DNA of 64,000 nucleotides, from positions 62,001 through 126,000 of the forward strand of contig NZ_LYMK01000012.1 in the NCBI RefSeq assembly GCF_002157355.1. Direction: 5' to 3'. Source of the stretch: Variovorax sp. JS1663 (GTDB lineage Bacteria; Pseudomonadota; Gammaproteobacteria; Burkholderiales; Burkholderiaceae_C). Within the stretch, counting starts at the first letter, position 1. Each line of letters begins with the position of its first letter. Shown one piece after another: positions 32,212 through 43,058 of this stretch. The notes under the pieces were generated by a model. It ran no database searches. It had not been told where the DNA came from and was given only the letters and a program-made list of their open reading frames with translations. Position numbers and translations under genes: made by a program.

Positions 32212-33438
32212 CTACGCGCCCGCGCGTCCCACGGCCGGTTGGCCGCCCGAAGGCGCCCGGCGCTCGCTGGCCAGCGACCACACGAACACCCCCAGCCCGG
32301 CCAGCGCCAGCAGCGCGCCCACCCAGCCGGTCGAGGTCCAGCCCAGACCGGCCGTGATGGCGACGCCGCCCAGCCAGGCACCCAGCGCGTTCGCCATGTT
32401 GAAGGCGGAGTGGTTGAGCGCAGCCGCGAGCGTCTGCGCGTCGCCAGCCACGTCCATCAGCCGGATCTGCAGCGCCGGGCCGATGGCGACGATGGTCCCC
32501 ACCAGCAACACGCTGACCGCCGCCGTGACCACGTGGTGCGCCGCGAAGGAAAAGCCGCAGAGCACCAGCGCCGCCCACACCAGCAGCCCGCCGATGGTGG
32601 GCATCAGCGCCTTGTCCGCCAGCCGCGCACCCACCAGGTTGCCGCCCACCATGCCGGCGCCGAACAGTGCCAGGACCAGCGGCACGCCGGACAGCGGCAG
32701 CCCCGCCACCTCGGTCAAGGTCGGCTTCACATAGCTGAAGACGGCGAACATGCCACCGAAGCCGATCGCGGCGATGCCCAGCGTCAGCCAGACCTGCTTG
32801 CGTCGCAGGGCCTCCAGTTCGCGCCACGGGCTGGCGCCCGAGGAGGCGGGAAGCGGCGGCAAGGCGCGGAGCAACATCGCCATGGCGAGCACCGCGATCA
32901 GGCCGACGAAGACGAAGGCAGCACGCCAGCCGAAATGCTGACCCAGCCAGGCCGCGATGGGCACCCCGACCAGCGTGGCGCCAGTCAGGCCCAGCATCAC
33001 CAGGCCGACCGCGCTGGCACGCCGCCCGGCCGGGGCCAGGCCCGCCGCCACCAGCGCCGCGACGCCGAAGTAGGTGCCGTGCGGCAGCCCGCTGGCGAAG
33101 CGCAGCAGGTTGAGCGACAGGTAGCCCGGCGCCAGGGCGCTGGCGAAGTTGCCGGCGGCGAACACCGCCATCAGCGCGATCAGCAATGCCCGACGGGGCC
33201 AGCCGGCGGCCAGCACGGCGAGCACGGGCGCGCCGATCACCACGCCCAGGGCATAGGCGCTGATCACATGGCCGGCCTGGGGAATCGTGGTGCCGATGTC
33301 CTGCGCCACCTCGGGCAGCAGGCCCATGATGACGAATTCGCCGGTGCCGATGGCGAAGCCGCCGACGCCGAGGGCGAGCACGGCCTGCAGGAAGCCGGGG
33401 GCCGGCGCGGAAGAGGGAGGGGTGGTGGCGGGCGACAT
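32212..33438 (-). CDS. MFS transporter (arabinose-efflux/DHA1-like)
   Basis: A 408-residue major facilitator with twelve hydrophobic helices. FLQAVLALGVGGFAIGTGEFVIMGLLPEVA is the helix-1 pattern of the AraJ/YdhP exporters, and LAAGWPRRALLIALMAVFA is the loop 2-3 motif A region. These pumps export sugars, drugs or purines by proton antiport. It is a single gene between the holin-like gene and acetoacetyl-CoA synthetase. Substrate unknown. The start ATG 33438 fits the usual N terminus. Confidence 0.9.
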   Translation of the reverse strand: MSPATTPPSSAPAPGFLQAVLALGVGGFAIGTGEFVIMGLLPEVAQDIGTTIPQAGHVISAYALGVVIGAPVLAVLAAGWPRRALLIALMAVFAAGNFASALAPGYLSLNLLRFASGLPHGTYFGVAALVAAGLAPAGRRASAVGLVMLGLTGATLVGVPIAAWLGQHFGWRAAFVFVGLIAVLAMAMLLRALPPLPASSGASPWRELEALRRKQVWLTLGIAAIGFGGMFAVFSYVKPTLTEVAGLPLSGVPLVLALFGAGMVGGNLVGARLADKALMPTIGGLLVWAALVLCGFSFAAHHVVTAAVSVLLVGTIVAIGPALQIRLMDVAGDAQTLAAALNHSAFNMANALGAWLGGVAITAGLGWTSTGWVGALLALAGLGVFVWSLASERRAPSGGQPAVGRAGA

Positions 33439-33496
33439 GGGGAGTTCGGCGAGCAGGGGTAAACCCTAGGCTCGGAACCTTAGCATGCCGTCGCCT

Positions 33497-33519
33497 TTTT
33501 TGCTGCAGTGCCGCAAAAA
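33497..33519. terminator. Possible bidirectional hairpin with T/A arms
   Basis: TTTTTGC (33497-33503) and GCAAAAA (33513-33519) form a perfect 7-base stem with a 9-base loop. It lies 82 bases past the stop of the minus-strand acetoacetyl-CoA synthetase gene, before the next minus-strand gene. The stem is short and T-rich rather than GC-rich, so termination strength is doubtful. Confidence 0.3.
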
Positions 33520-33600
33520 GCACGCTGCCGCTCGGCGCGGACTCCTCATCGCCAGGAGAAACTCATCGAGACAGGCGGCCGCCCTGCACAGTGCGTTTCT

Positions 33601-35613
33601 TCATGTGCCCGCCACCTCCGCCTGCGCCCCCCTTCGCGCTGCGAAAGCCACGAACCAATCCAGGCTGCCCGGATTGGCCATGGCCTCGCGGTTCACCACC
33701 TTCTCGATCGGCTGGCCCAGCAGCAGCTTCTTGATCGGCAGCTCCTGCTTCTTGCCGGAGAGCGTGCGCGGGATCTCCGCCACCTGGAAGATGTCGTTGG
33801 GCAGGAAGCGCGGCGACAGCTGGGTGCGGATCGCCTCGTTGATCTTCGCCCGCATCGCATCGTCGAGTTCGACGCCGGGGCGCAGCACCACGAACAGCGG
33901 CATGTAGCTCTCGCGGCCGAGGTATTCGAGGTCCACCACCATCGAGTCGAGCACCTCGGGCAGACCCTCGACCGCGCTGTAGATCTCGCTGGTGCCCATG
34001 CGCAGGCCCTGGCGGTTGATGGTGGCGTCACTGCGGCCGTAGATGATGCAGCCGCCGTCCTCGCCGATGCGGATCCAGTCGCCATGGCGCCAGACGCCGG
34101 GGTACATGTCGAAGTAGCTCGAGAGGTAGCGCGCATTGCCTTCGTCGCCCCAGAAGCACAGCGGCATAGAGGGAATGGGCTGGGTGCACACCAGTTCGCC
34201 GACCTCGCCGATCACCGGCTGCCCCTGTTCGTTCCAGGCCTCGACCGCGGCGCCGAGGAAACGGCACTGCATCTGCCCAGGCACCTCGGGCAGTTCGCGG
34301 TTTCCGCCGACGAAGGCGCCGCAGAAGTCGGTGCCGCCGGAAATGTTGTACCACCACACCGCAGGCGATCCGGCGGCGAGGACTTGCGCCGTGCCCCAGC
34401 GCTGCACCTCTTCCGACAGCGGCGAGCCGGTGCTGCCGAGCGCGCGCACCCGTGAAAGGTCGCCGCAGTCGCGGGCCTGGACGCCCGCCTTCATGCAGTT
34501 GGCGAAGTAAGCCGCGCCCGCGCCGAAGAAAGTGATCTTGTGCCGCGCGACGAAGCGCCACAGCACGCCCCAGTCCGGCTTCTCCTTGCTGCCGGCCGGG
34601 TTGCCGTCGTAGAGGCAGATCGTGGTGCCGGACGCCAGCCCCGCGAGCTGCGAGTTCCACATGACCCAGCCGGTCGAGCTGTACCAGTGGTAGCGCTCGC
34701 CGGCATTGTTGGCCTCGTAGCTGGGCCCCAGGTCATGGTGCAGCCCGCAGGCATACATGTTGAGCAGGATGCCCCCCTGCCCGTGCACGATGGGCTTGGG
34801 CAGGCCGGTGGTGCCGCTCGAATAGACGATCCAGACCGGGTGGTCGAAGGGCAGCCATTCGGGCTCGAAGGCCACGGTGGCCGCGTCGTCACGCGCGATG
34901 GACTCGGCCCAGTCGGCCTCGGCCGGGATGCGCTGCGCGGCGAAGGGCGTGCGCAGCAGCACCAGCGTGCGCACGCTGGGCAGCGCGGCGCGCAGTTCCT
35001 GCACCACGGCGCTGCGGTCCAGCGCCTTGCCGCCGTAGTGCACGCCGTCGGCCGCGATCAGCAGCGTCGGCTCGATCTGCCGGAAGCGGTCGACCACCGA
35101 GGCCGTGCCCATGTCGGGCGCGCAGACGCTCCACACCGCACCGATGCTGGAACAGGCCAGGAAAGCGACCATGGTCTCGGGCCGGTTGGGGAGGTAGGCG
35201 GCGACGCGGTCGCCCCGTTCCACGCCCAGCGCACGCAGCGTGAGCGCGAAGGCCGCGACCTGCCGGCGCAGCTCGGGCCAGGACATCTCGCGTACCTCGC
35301 CCAGCTCGTTCTCGCTGACGATCGCCGGCAGCCCGGCCGCCTGCGCCGCGTCGACATGCCGAAGCACCTCTCGCGCGTAGTTGACCTGCGTGCCCGGAAA
35401 CCACTGAGCACAGGGCATGCGGGCCTCGACCAGAACCTGGCCGGGCGGTGCCGGCGACTGCAGGCCGCTGTAGTCCCAGATGCTGCGCCAGAAGCCCTCG
35501 AGGTCGCTGACCGACCAGCGCCATAGCGCATCGTACGAATCGAAGACGAGGCCGCGCTGGTCGCGCAGCCAGTTCTGGTAGAGACGGATCCGGGGGACGA
35601 AGGGCGCTGTCAT
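33601..35613 (-). CDS. aacS: Acetoacetyl-CoA synthetase
   Basis: A 670-residue adenylate-forming ligase converting acetoacetate, ATP and CoA to acetoacetyl-CoA in the cytoplasm. The AMP-binding core VWIVYSSGTTGLPKPIVHGQ, YHWYSSTGWVMWN, WWYNISGGTDFCGAFVG and GRSDATINRQGLRMGTSEIY are all diagnostic. The C-terminal lysine loop is TLSGKKQELPIKKLL. Start ATG 35613 gives the normal length. It lies 35 bases after the lipoate ligase gene on the same strand and may be the last gene of a long transcript. It would channel acetoacetate, for example from the BKACE operon at 12 kb, into central metabolism. Confidence 0.95.
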   Translation of the reverse strand: MTAPFVPRIRLYQNWLRDQRGLVFDSYDALWRWSVSDLEGFWRSIWDYSGLQSPAPPGQVLVEARMPCAQWFPGTQVNYAREVLRHVDAAQAAGLPAIVSENELGEVREMSWPELRRQVAAFALTLRALGVERGDRVAAYLPNRPETMVAFLACSSIGAVWSVCAPDMGTASVVDRFRQIEPTLLIAADGVHYGGKALDRSAVVQELRAALPSVRTLVLLRTPFAAQRIPAEADWAESIARDDAATVAFEPEWLPFDHPVWIVYSSGTTGLPKPIVHGQGGILLNMYACGLHHDLGPSYEANNAGERYHWYSSTGWVMWNSQLAGLASGTTICLYDGNPAGSKEKPDWGVLWRFVARHKITFFGAGAAYFANCMKAGVQARDCGDLSRVRALGSTGSPLSEEVQRWGTAQVLAAGSPAVWWYNISGGTDFCGAFVGGNRELPEVPGQMQCRFLGAAVEAWNEQGQPVIGEVGELVCTQPIPSMPLCFWGDEGNARYLSSYFDMYPGVWRHGDWIRIGEDGGCIIYGRSDATINRQGLRMGTSEIYSAVEGLPEVLDSMVVDLEYLGRESYMPLFVVLRPGVELDDAMRAKINEAIRTQLSPRFLPNDIFQVAEIPRTLSGKKQELPIKKLLLGQPIEKVVNREAMANPGSLDWFVAFAARRGAQAEVAGT

Positions 35614-35648
35614 GACAGCCGAGGGTATCGGCGCCCGCGCCGGTCGTG

Positions 35649-36395
35649 TCAGCGGGAATGTCCCATGGGTGACGGCGCCGCGCGCACGCACTCGCTCAAC
35701 GCCTGGGAGAAGGCCGGCATGCACGGACCGCCGGACGGCACCCCGCCGACCGCACGCGCCTGCGCGACGCTGACGATGCGGTCCTCACGGTAGCTGCGGC
35801 CGCTCCCGATCGCAGCCTCGAAGGCATTGGCGCGCGCATTGGCCTCGTACGTATCGGCGTCCACCAGCAGCACCGCATGCGCGAGCACCGCGTGCCGGCG
35901 CGGCGTGGTGCCCACGATTGGCCGCCAGTACTGCGCGGTGCCCACGATCTTGCGTGCGGCTGCGCCCTCGCCCCAGGCGAGATTGAAGCGGCCATCGCAG
36001 AAGGAGCCTTCGACCGCCTGCCAATGCGTCGCGACGCCGACATCCGCCAGCGCATCGCGCAGCAGCTCGCACAGCCAGAGGTAGATCGGCTCGGCCCGCT
36101 CGCCGGCCACGCCCGCCTCCATCCAGGCGGCGCTGAGATTCAGGATGCCCGGCCCCTGCGGCACCAGCCCGCCACCGGACAGACGCAGGTGCACCGGGCA
36201 GCCCGCCGCGGCGAAGCGCGCCCGCGCTGCATCGAGTTCCGCATGGCGGCGGTAGCTGCGGGGCACGGCGAGCGAGAGCGGTGCCTCCCACACGTGCGCC
36301 ACGGAATCGCCGGCTGCCGCCCGGTCGAGCAGCACGGACTCCGCCGCCATGGGGTCGGCGGGCAGCGCGGCCGGGTCGACGAGGTTGAAGGGCAT
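35649..36395 (-). CDS. Lipoate-protein ligase-like protein
   Basis: A 248-residue BPL/LplA-domain protein. HLRLSGGGLVPQGPGILNLS matches the R-x-SGGG-x-V-x-x-x-x-G-x-L-N lipoate-ligase motif, and ARKIVGTAQYWRP carries the catalytic lysine context K-I-x-G-x-A-Q. A C-terminal accessory domain is absent, as in short ligases. It follows acoC by 39 bases and probably attaches lipoate to the lipoyl domain of the AcoC E2 protein. Co-location with the aco operon is the basis for that role. Confidence 0.85.
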   Translation of the reverse strand: MPFNLVDPAALPADPMAAESVLLDRAAAGDSVAHVWEAPLSLAVPRSYRRHAELDAARARFAAAGCPVHLRLSGGGLVPQGPGILNLSAAWMEAGVAGERAEPIYLWLCELLRDALADVGVATHWQAVEGSFCDGRFNLAWGEGAAARKIVGTAQYWRPIVGTTPRRHAVLAHAVLLVDADTYEANARANAFEAAIGSGRSYREDRIVSVAQARAVGGVPSGGPCMPAFSQALSECVRAAPSPMGHSR

Positions 36396-36434
36396 CAGCG
36401 CGCCATTGTGAATGGGCCGCGCTTCGCCCTCGCC

Positions 36435-37559
36435 TCAGCGCGCCAGGTGCTGCCGAAGCAGCGCGTTGACCTCGCCGGCCTTCTCCATCTGGGGCATGTG
36501 CCCGGCGCCCGGCAGCACGTGGACCGTCGCGCCCTCCGGCGCCTGCCGTGCGTGCGCTGCCGGGATGATGCGGTCCTGCTCGCCCCACAGCACCAGCACC
36601 GGCAGGGCCTTCGCATCGAGCCGGCGGCCCGGCTGCTCGCGCTGGCGACCGTCGGCGAACAGGCTGGCACCCAGTGCGCCCAGCGCCTCGGCCACGCCGT
36701 CGAGGCGCTTGTAGGCGAGCAGGTCGTCGAGCATCTGGCGGCTCGCCAATCCCGGATCGGCGAACAGCAGCTCCACCACCGGCTTGAGTTCGCGCCGAGA
36801 CTGCGCGTTGACGAAGCCCTCGGTGTAGCCGTTGTTGACTTCGTCGCCGAGGCCGGCGCCGTCGATCAGCGTGAGCGAGCGCACGCGCTGGGGCGCATCG
36901 AGCGCGAGCTGCGCCGCCACACCGCCGCCCATCGAGTGGCCGACCAGGTGCGCATCCTCGATGTCCAGCACGTCCATGAAGCGCGCGACGAAACCCGCCA
37001 GCGCCACCAGCGTCGTGCCGGGCAGCTGCGGGCTCGATTGCCCGTGGCCCGGAAGGTCGAGCGCGACCACCGTGTGGCCGTCCGCCAGTGCATCGAGGTT
37101 GAACAGCCAGTTGTCCATGTCGCCGCCGAAGCCGTGGATGAACAGCACCGTCTGCGCGCCCGTCCCCTTGCGCGCATAGCGCACCCGCAGGCCGTCGACC
37201 CCGGCGAACTGGTAGGCAGAGGCGGTGGCCTCCTCGTCCTCGCCGTCGGCCGGCGTCTCGTAGGCCGCAACGTAGGCATCGATCTGCTCGTCGCTCACCT
37301 CGGCGGGCGCCAGCACGCCCAGCAGCGCCTTGACCGGCAGCACGTCGCCCTCGGCCGCCACCTTGCGGCGCAGGCGCCCTGCATCAGGCGCCTCCACCGC
37401 GTTGGAGATCTTGTCGGTCTCCACATCGAGGATCGGCATGCCGACCGTGATGTCCGCGCCCTCCTCGACCAGCCAGGCGTTGACGGTCCCTTCCTTCATC
37501 GACAGGCCCCACTTGGGCATGACGATCGGCGTGATGGCCGTGTTGGCGGCAGCGCTCAT
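36435..37559 (-). CDS. acoC: Acetoin dehydrogenase E2 (dihydrolipoyl acetyltransferase)
   Basis: A 374-residue protein of the AcoC type. The N-terminal lipoyl domain (about 10-85) has the lipoylated lysine in DVETDKISNAVEA. It is fused to an alpha/beta-hydrolase-fold domain with FIHGFGGDMDNWLF, the nucleophile elbow LVGHSMGGGVAAQL, and a C-terminal GAGHMPQMEKAG histidine. This fold replaces the usual acetyltransferase core in acetoin dehydrogenase E2 proteins. The start at 37559 overlaps the acoB stop by one base (TGATG). It transfers the acetyl group from cleaved acetoin to CoA. Confidence 0.95.
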   Translation of the reverse strand: MSAAANTAITPIVMPKWGLSMKEGTVNAWLVEEGADITVGMPILDVETDKISNAVEAPDAGRLRRKVAAEGDVLPVKALLGVLAPAEVSDEQIDAYVAAYETPADGEDEEATASAYQFAGVDGLRVRYARKGTGAQTVLFIHGFGGDMDNWLFNLDALADGHTVVALDLPGHGQSSPQLPGTTLVALAGFVARFMDVLDIEDAHLVGHSMGGGVAAQLALDAPQRVRSLTLIDGAGLGDEVNNGYTEGFVNAQSRRELKPVVELLFADPGLASRQMLDDLLAYKRLDGVAEALGALGASLFADGRQREQPGRRLDAKALPVLVLWGEQDRIIPAAHARQAPEGATVHVLPGAGHMPQMEKAGEVNALLRQHLAR

Positions 37560-38578
37560 CAGTGCTTCCCTCCCTTGCCCAGGGTGCGGCGCGCGGCCTC
37601 GGCGATCTGCGCGGCGCTGGGGATGTAGAGGTCTTCGAGCACCGGCGAGAAGGGCACCGGCGTGTGCGGCGGACACACCATCTCGATCGGGGCCTGCAGC
37701 GCGCCGAAGGCCCGCTGCGCCACCTGCGCGGCGACGTCGGTGGCGATGTTGCAGCGCGGGCTGGCCTCGTCCACCACCACCAGGCGGCCGGTGTTCTCCA
37801 CCGTCTCCAGCACCGTGTCGATGTCCAGCGGCGAGAGCGTGCGCAGGTCGATCACCTCGGCCTCGATGCCTTCCTTGGCGAGCGTCGCGGCGGCCTCGAG
37901 CGCGCGGTGCACCATCAGTCCATAACTGACGATGGACACGTGCTTGCCGTCGCGCGCGATGCGAGCCTCGCCGAAGGGGATGGTGTAGGCGCCCTCGGGC
38001 ACCTCGCCCTCGAAGCCGTAGAGGTTCTTGTGCTCGCAGAAGATCACCGGGTCGTTGTCGCGGATGGACTGGATCAGCAGGCCCTTGGTGTCGTACGGCG
38101 TGCTCGGACACACCACCTTGAGGCCGGGGATGTGGGTGAACAGCGGCGTCAGCATCTGGCTGTGCTGCGCGGCGGCGCGGAAGCCCGCGCCCACCATCGC
38201 GCGGATCACCACCGGCGTCTCGGCCTTGCCGCCGAACATGTAGCGGAACTTCGCGGCCTGGTTGTAGATCTGGTCGAAGCACACGCCCATGAAGTCGATG
38301 AACATCAGCTCGGCGATCGGCCGCATGCCGCAGGCGGCGGCGCCGATCGCAGCGCCCACATAGGCCGATTCGGACAGCGGCGTGTCCAGCAGGCGGTCGC
38401 CGTGCTTGGCGTACAGGCCCTTGGTGACGCCGAGCACGCCGCCCCAGGCGTCCTTCTCGCCGTCGGCGCCGGCACCGCCGACGATGTCTTCGCCGAGCAT
38501 GATCACGCTCGGGTCACGGGTCATTTCCTGGTCGATCGCCTCGTTGATCGCCAGCTTCATGCTGAGTTTGCGGGCCAT
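37559..38578 (-). CDS. acoB: Acetoin dehydrogenase E1 beta subunit
   Basis: A 339-residue transketolase-like beta subunit. The N terminus KLAINEAIDQEMTRDPSVIM, the LGEDIVGGAGADGEKDAWGG stretch and DTPLSESAYVGAAIGAA are typical of AcoB. The C-terminal transketolase domain shows VVDEASPRCNIATDVAAQVA. With AcoA it decarboxylates/cleaves acetoin to an acetyl-lipoyl group and acetaldehyde using thiamine diphosphate. It lies 26 bases after acoA and overlaps acoC. Confidence 0.96.
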   Translation of the reverse strand: MARKLSMKLAINEAIDQEMTRDPSVIMLGEDIVGGAGADGEKDAWGGVLGVTKGLYAKHGDRLLDTPLSESAYVGAAIGAAACGMRPIAELMFIDFMGVCFDQIYNQAAKFRYMFGGKAETPVVIRAMVGAGFRAAAQHSQMLTPLFTHIPGLKVVCPSTPYDTKGLLIQSIRDNDPVIFCEHKNLYGFEGEVPEGAYTIPFGEARIARDGKHVSIVSYGLMVHRALEAAATLAKEGIEAEVIDLRTLSPLDIDTVLETVENTGRLVVVDEASPRCNIATDVAAQVAQRAFGALQAPIEMVCPPHTPVPFSPVLEDLYIPSAAQIAEAARRTLGKGGKH

Positions 38579-38604
38579 GTCAGGTCTCCTGTGATGTGGC
38601 GTGT

Positions 38605-39609
38605 TCAATAGCTCACGTAGACGTCGGTGAGCAGGTCGGCGGCGGTGGGCTGCGGCGCGGCCTTGGCCTCCTGCACCGCGCGTTCGATCAGGGCAGCGAC
38701 CTCCTGGTCGATGGCGTCGAGCTCTTGCTGCGCGACCGCGCCGGCGACCGTGACCTTGGCGGAGAAGAGCTTCAGGCAGTCGCGGTTGGCGCGGATTTCG
38801 TCGAGCTCGCCGGGCCCGCGGTAGGTCTGGGCATCGCCCTCGAAGTGGCCATAGAAGCGCACCATCTTGCATTCGAGCAGCGAGGGCCCCCCGCCCTCGC
38901 GGGCGCGGCGGATCAGCTCGCCGGCCGCCTCGTGCACCGCGAAGAAGTCGGTGCCGTCCACCGTCACGCCCGGAATGCCGAAACCGGCCGCGCGGTCCAC
39001 GTAGCTGTCGACCGCGGTGGCGTAGTCGCGCGAGGTCGACTCGGCGTAGCCGTTGTTCTCGATGACGAAGATCACCGGCAGGTTCCACACCGCGGCCAGG
39101 TTCAGGCTCTCGAGGAAGGTGCCCTGGTTGGAGGCGCCGTCACCGGTGAAGGTGATGCCGACCTCGCCCTTGCCTCGGAATTTGGCCGCGAGTGCCGCGC
39201 CGCAGATCAGCGGCGCCCCGGCACCGAGGATGCCGTTGGCGCCCATCATGCCCTTGGACAGGTCGGCGATGTGCATCGAGCCGCCCTTGCCGTTGCAGGA
39301 GCCGCCGCTGCGGCCGTAGATCTCCTTCATCATCGCCACCACGTCCACGCCCTTGGCGATGCAGTGGCCATGGCCGCGGTGCGTGCTGGCGATGCGGTCG
39401 CCGTCGTGCAGGTGGTGCAGGATGCCGACGCCGGCCGCCTCCTCGCCGGCATAGAGGTGGACGAAGCCGGGGATGTCGCCGCGCGAGAAGTCGACGTGCA
39501 GCCGCTCCTCAAATTCGCGGATGGTGCGCATCTTCCGGTAGCACGCGAGCAGCTCGGGCCGGTCGATGGGCAGGTGCGCCGGTTCGGCGCTTCTGGCTTT
39601 GGCGGTCAT
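38605..39609 (-). CDS. acoA: Acetoin dehydrogenase E1 alpha subunit
   Basis: A 334-residue E1 alpha protein. The thiamine diphosphate motif GDGASNQGTFLESLNLA ending in VIENNGYAESTS is complete, and IASTHRGHGHCIAKG is the conserved His loop. MRTIREFEERLHVDFSRGDIPGFVHL is the standard N-terminal region. Its ATG at 39609 overlaps the stop of acoX as ATGA, fixing the start. It forms a heterotetramer with AcoB. Confidence 0.96.
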   Translation of the reverse strand: MTAKARSAEPAHLPIDRPELLACYRKMRTIREFEERLHVDFSRGDIPGFVHLYAGEEAAGVGILHHLHDGDRIASTHRGHGHCIAKGVDVVAMMKEIYGRSGGSCNGKGGSMHIADLSKGMMGANGILGAGAPLICGAALAAKFRGKGEVGITFTGDGASNQGTFLESLNLAAVWNLPVIFVIENNGYAESTSRDYATAVDSYVDRAAGFGIPGVTVDGTDFFAVHEAAGELIRRAREGGGPSLLECKMVRFYGHFEGDAQTYRGPGELDEIRANRDCLKLFSAKVTVAGAVAQQELDAIDQEVAALIERAVQEAKAAPQPTAADLLTDVYVSY

Positions 39610-40739
39610 GCCTGTCTCCTTTGAAGTGGACGGGGGGTGGGTGAAGCGATGCCGGGGGCCGGGGCCACGGCCGGCGCGGCGCCGCGCATGAGCCCGGCGC
39701 GCGCCGCATGGCGCATGCAGGCCGCGATGTCGATCGAGCGGAAGGCGCGTTCGCGCAATGTGACGGTGATCTCGTCGGAAGCAACGAAGGCGATCTCGCG
39801 CTCGCCGTCCAGCGCGATCACGCCGCTGGCCTGGCGCACCCGGCAGGGCACGCCGTCGGCCATGCGGCGCCAGCCGCTTACCGCGACCGGCCGTACCAGC
39901 CCTGGTGCGATCGGCGCGCGCAAGATCGTGCGGCCCTCGGGCGCCAGTTCGATCGCGAGGCCACCGGGCTCGCGCCGGCCGACCGGCGCCAGCAGGCCGC
40001 CGATGGCGGAGATGCCGATCGCCTCGGGCTCCGCGTAGGCGAGGTAGACCGCGGACAGCGTGTCGGCCTTCCAAAGGGCGCGCGCGCCAATGAAGTGCTC
40101 GCTGGAGATCGCCACGTCGACCAGCGCGATGTCGCGCCGCTCGTCGGCGCGGCCGGCATTGACGCTGAGCTCCAGCCGCTTGTTCGGCACCAGTGCCAGC
40201 GCATCGGGAATGCACCCGGCGGCATACAGGCCCACGGCCAACCCGGCCACCGTGGCCTCGCGCATCTCGGGGTAGGCGTTGTTGGTGCCGGTGGACAACC
40301 CGGCGACCGGCACCTCGCCGCACTCGCGCACCACCGCACGGTGGGTGCCGTCGCCGCCCAGCACCACGATCGCCGCGACGCCCGCCTCGTGCAGCATGCG
40401 CGCGGCGCGGAAGCTGTCGTCGACGCAGCCGGTGACGGGCATCTCCAGCCAGGCGACCTGCGGCAGCACCGTGGCCTCATCGGCCGCGGCATGGAGCCGG
40501 TCGAGATGGCGGCGCAGCATCGGCCGCAGGCCCTCGCGGTCCGGCATCACCAGCACCCGCGCGATGTCGCAGCTGCCCAGCGCGGCCACCAGCCGCAACA
40601 GGATGTTCACCCTGTCCGCCAACTGCAGGCTGTTGGCATTGGCCACCACGCGGCGGATGTCGCGCGCCGACACGGGGTTGGCGATGATGCCGACCGTGGC
40701 CTGTCGCTGCTGCTGCCCTGCTGGCGCGATGCGGTGCAT
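39606..40739 (-). CDS. acoX: AcoX, NAD kinase-like protein of the acetoin operon
   Basis: A 377-residue protein with an NAD-kinase/diacylglycerol-kinase-like fold. VGIIANPVSARDIRRVVANA at the N terminus and IVVLGGDGTHRAVVRECG plus GLSTGTNNAYPEMREAT are the characteristic motifs. AcoX is always found with acetoin dehydrogenase genes, but its reaction remains unknown. The start at 40739 is 9 bases after an AGGAG; a longer frame from 40793 would cross the sigma-54 promoter. It is the first gene of the operon and its end overlaps acoA. Confidence 0.93.
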   Translation of the reverse strand: MHRIAPAGQQQRQATVGIIANPVSARDIRRVVANANSLQLADRVNILLRLVAALGSCDIARVLVMPDREGLRPMLRRHLDRLHAAADEATVLPQVAWLEMPVTGCVDDSFRAARMLHEAGVAAIVVLGGDGTHRAVVRECGEVPVAGLSTGTNNAYPEMREATVAGLAVGLYAAGCIPDALALVPNKRLELSVNAGRADERRDIALVDVAISSEHFIGARALWKADTLSAVYLAYAEPEAIGISAIGGLLAPVGRREPGGLAIELAPEGRTILRAPIAPGLVRPVAVSGWRRMADGVPCRVRQASGVIALDGEREIAFVASDEITVTLRERAFRSIDIAACMRHAARAGLMRGAAPAVAPAPGIASPTPRPLQRRQA

Positions 40740-40777
40740 GCGGGGTGTCTCCTGGTGGTGGTTCGCACCAGGTTTTC

Positions 40778-40793
40778 GCAAGCGACGTGCCAC
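40778..40793 (-). promoter_or_regulatory. Sigma-54 promoter of acoXABC
   Basis: Read on the minus strand the sequence is GTGGCACGTCGCTTGC. It carries TGGCAC at -24 and TTGC at -12 with five bases between, a full match to the RpoN consensus. The transcription start should be near 40767, leaving a leader of about 28 bases before acoX. Activation would come from AcoR bound to upstream repeats (40874-40916). Confidence 0.9.
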
Positions 40794-40873
40794 GTGCGCA
40801 GAGCGCGCCGCAGCGTCGAAAAGCGCGGGATTACCCTTGAAAAATCAGCCCGTCACGGCCTCTGTCAGGCTTG

Positions 40874-40916
40874 CGCGATACAGGTGTCACAGGTCCGCCT
40901 GTCCCACGCGATACAG
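40874..40916. promoter_or_regulatory. Probable AcoR enhancer: paired repeats and dyad
   Basis: The ten-base sequence CGCGATACAG occurs at 40874-40883 (first base G/C context GCGCGATACAG) and again at 40907-40916, about three helical turns apart. Between them lies the dyad ACAGG-TCCG-CCTGT (40889-40902), which extends imperfectly outward (GTGTC/CCCAC). The block is 80-140 bases upstream of the sigma-54 promoter, the normal distance for an enhancer, and just after the acoR stop codon. It is the best candidate for the AcoR binding region. Confidence 0.6.
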
Positions 40917-40922
40917 CTGAAC

Positions 40923-42899
<1,977 letters not shown>

Positions 42900-43013
42900 G
42901 GGTTGTCTCCTGATGATCCGGCGCCGTCGCGGCCGGCCGGTCGAGCACTGTAGCCCGCGCCCGCGCCGCGATGCAAGAAGGGTGTAACCAGTTTCGCCGG
43001 GTGGCTTCAGGGT

Positions 43014-43050
43014 TTGTACGAGTGTTCAACAGGTTTGTACACTTGTTCAA
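43014..43050. promoter_or_regulatory. Tandem TetR-type operators
   Basis: Two 16-base imperfect palindromes, TTGTACGAGTGTTCAA (43014-43029) and TTGTACACTTGTTCAA (43035-43050), lie 21 bases apart, two helical turns. Each pairs TTGTAC- with -TGTTCAA. They end nine bases before the TetR gene's start codon and lie in the 159-base gap shared with acoR. Autoregulation of the tetR-ABC operon is the simplest role; an effect on divergent acoR is possible. Confidence 0.7.
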
Positions 43051-43058
43051 TCCCGGTC

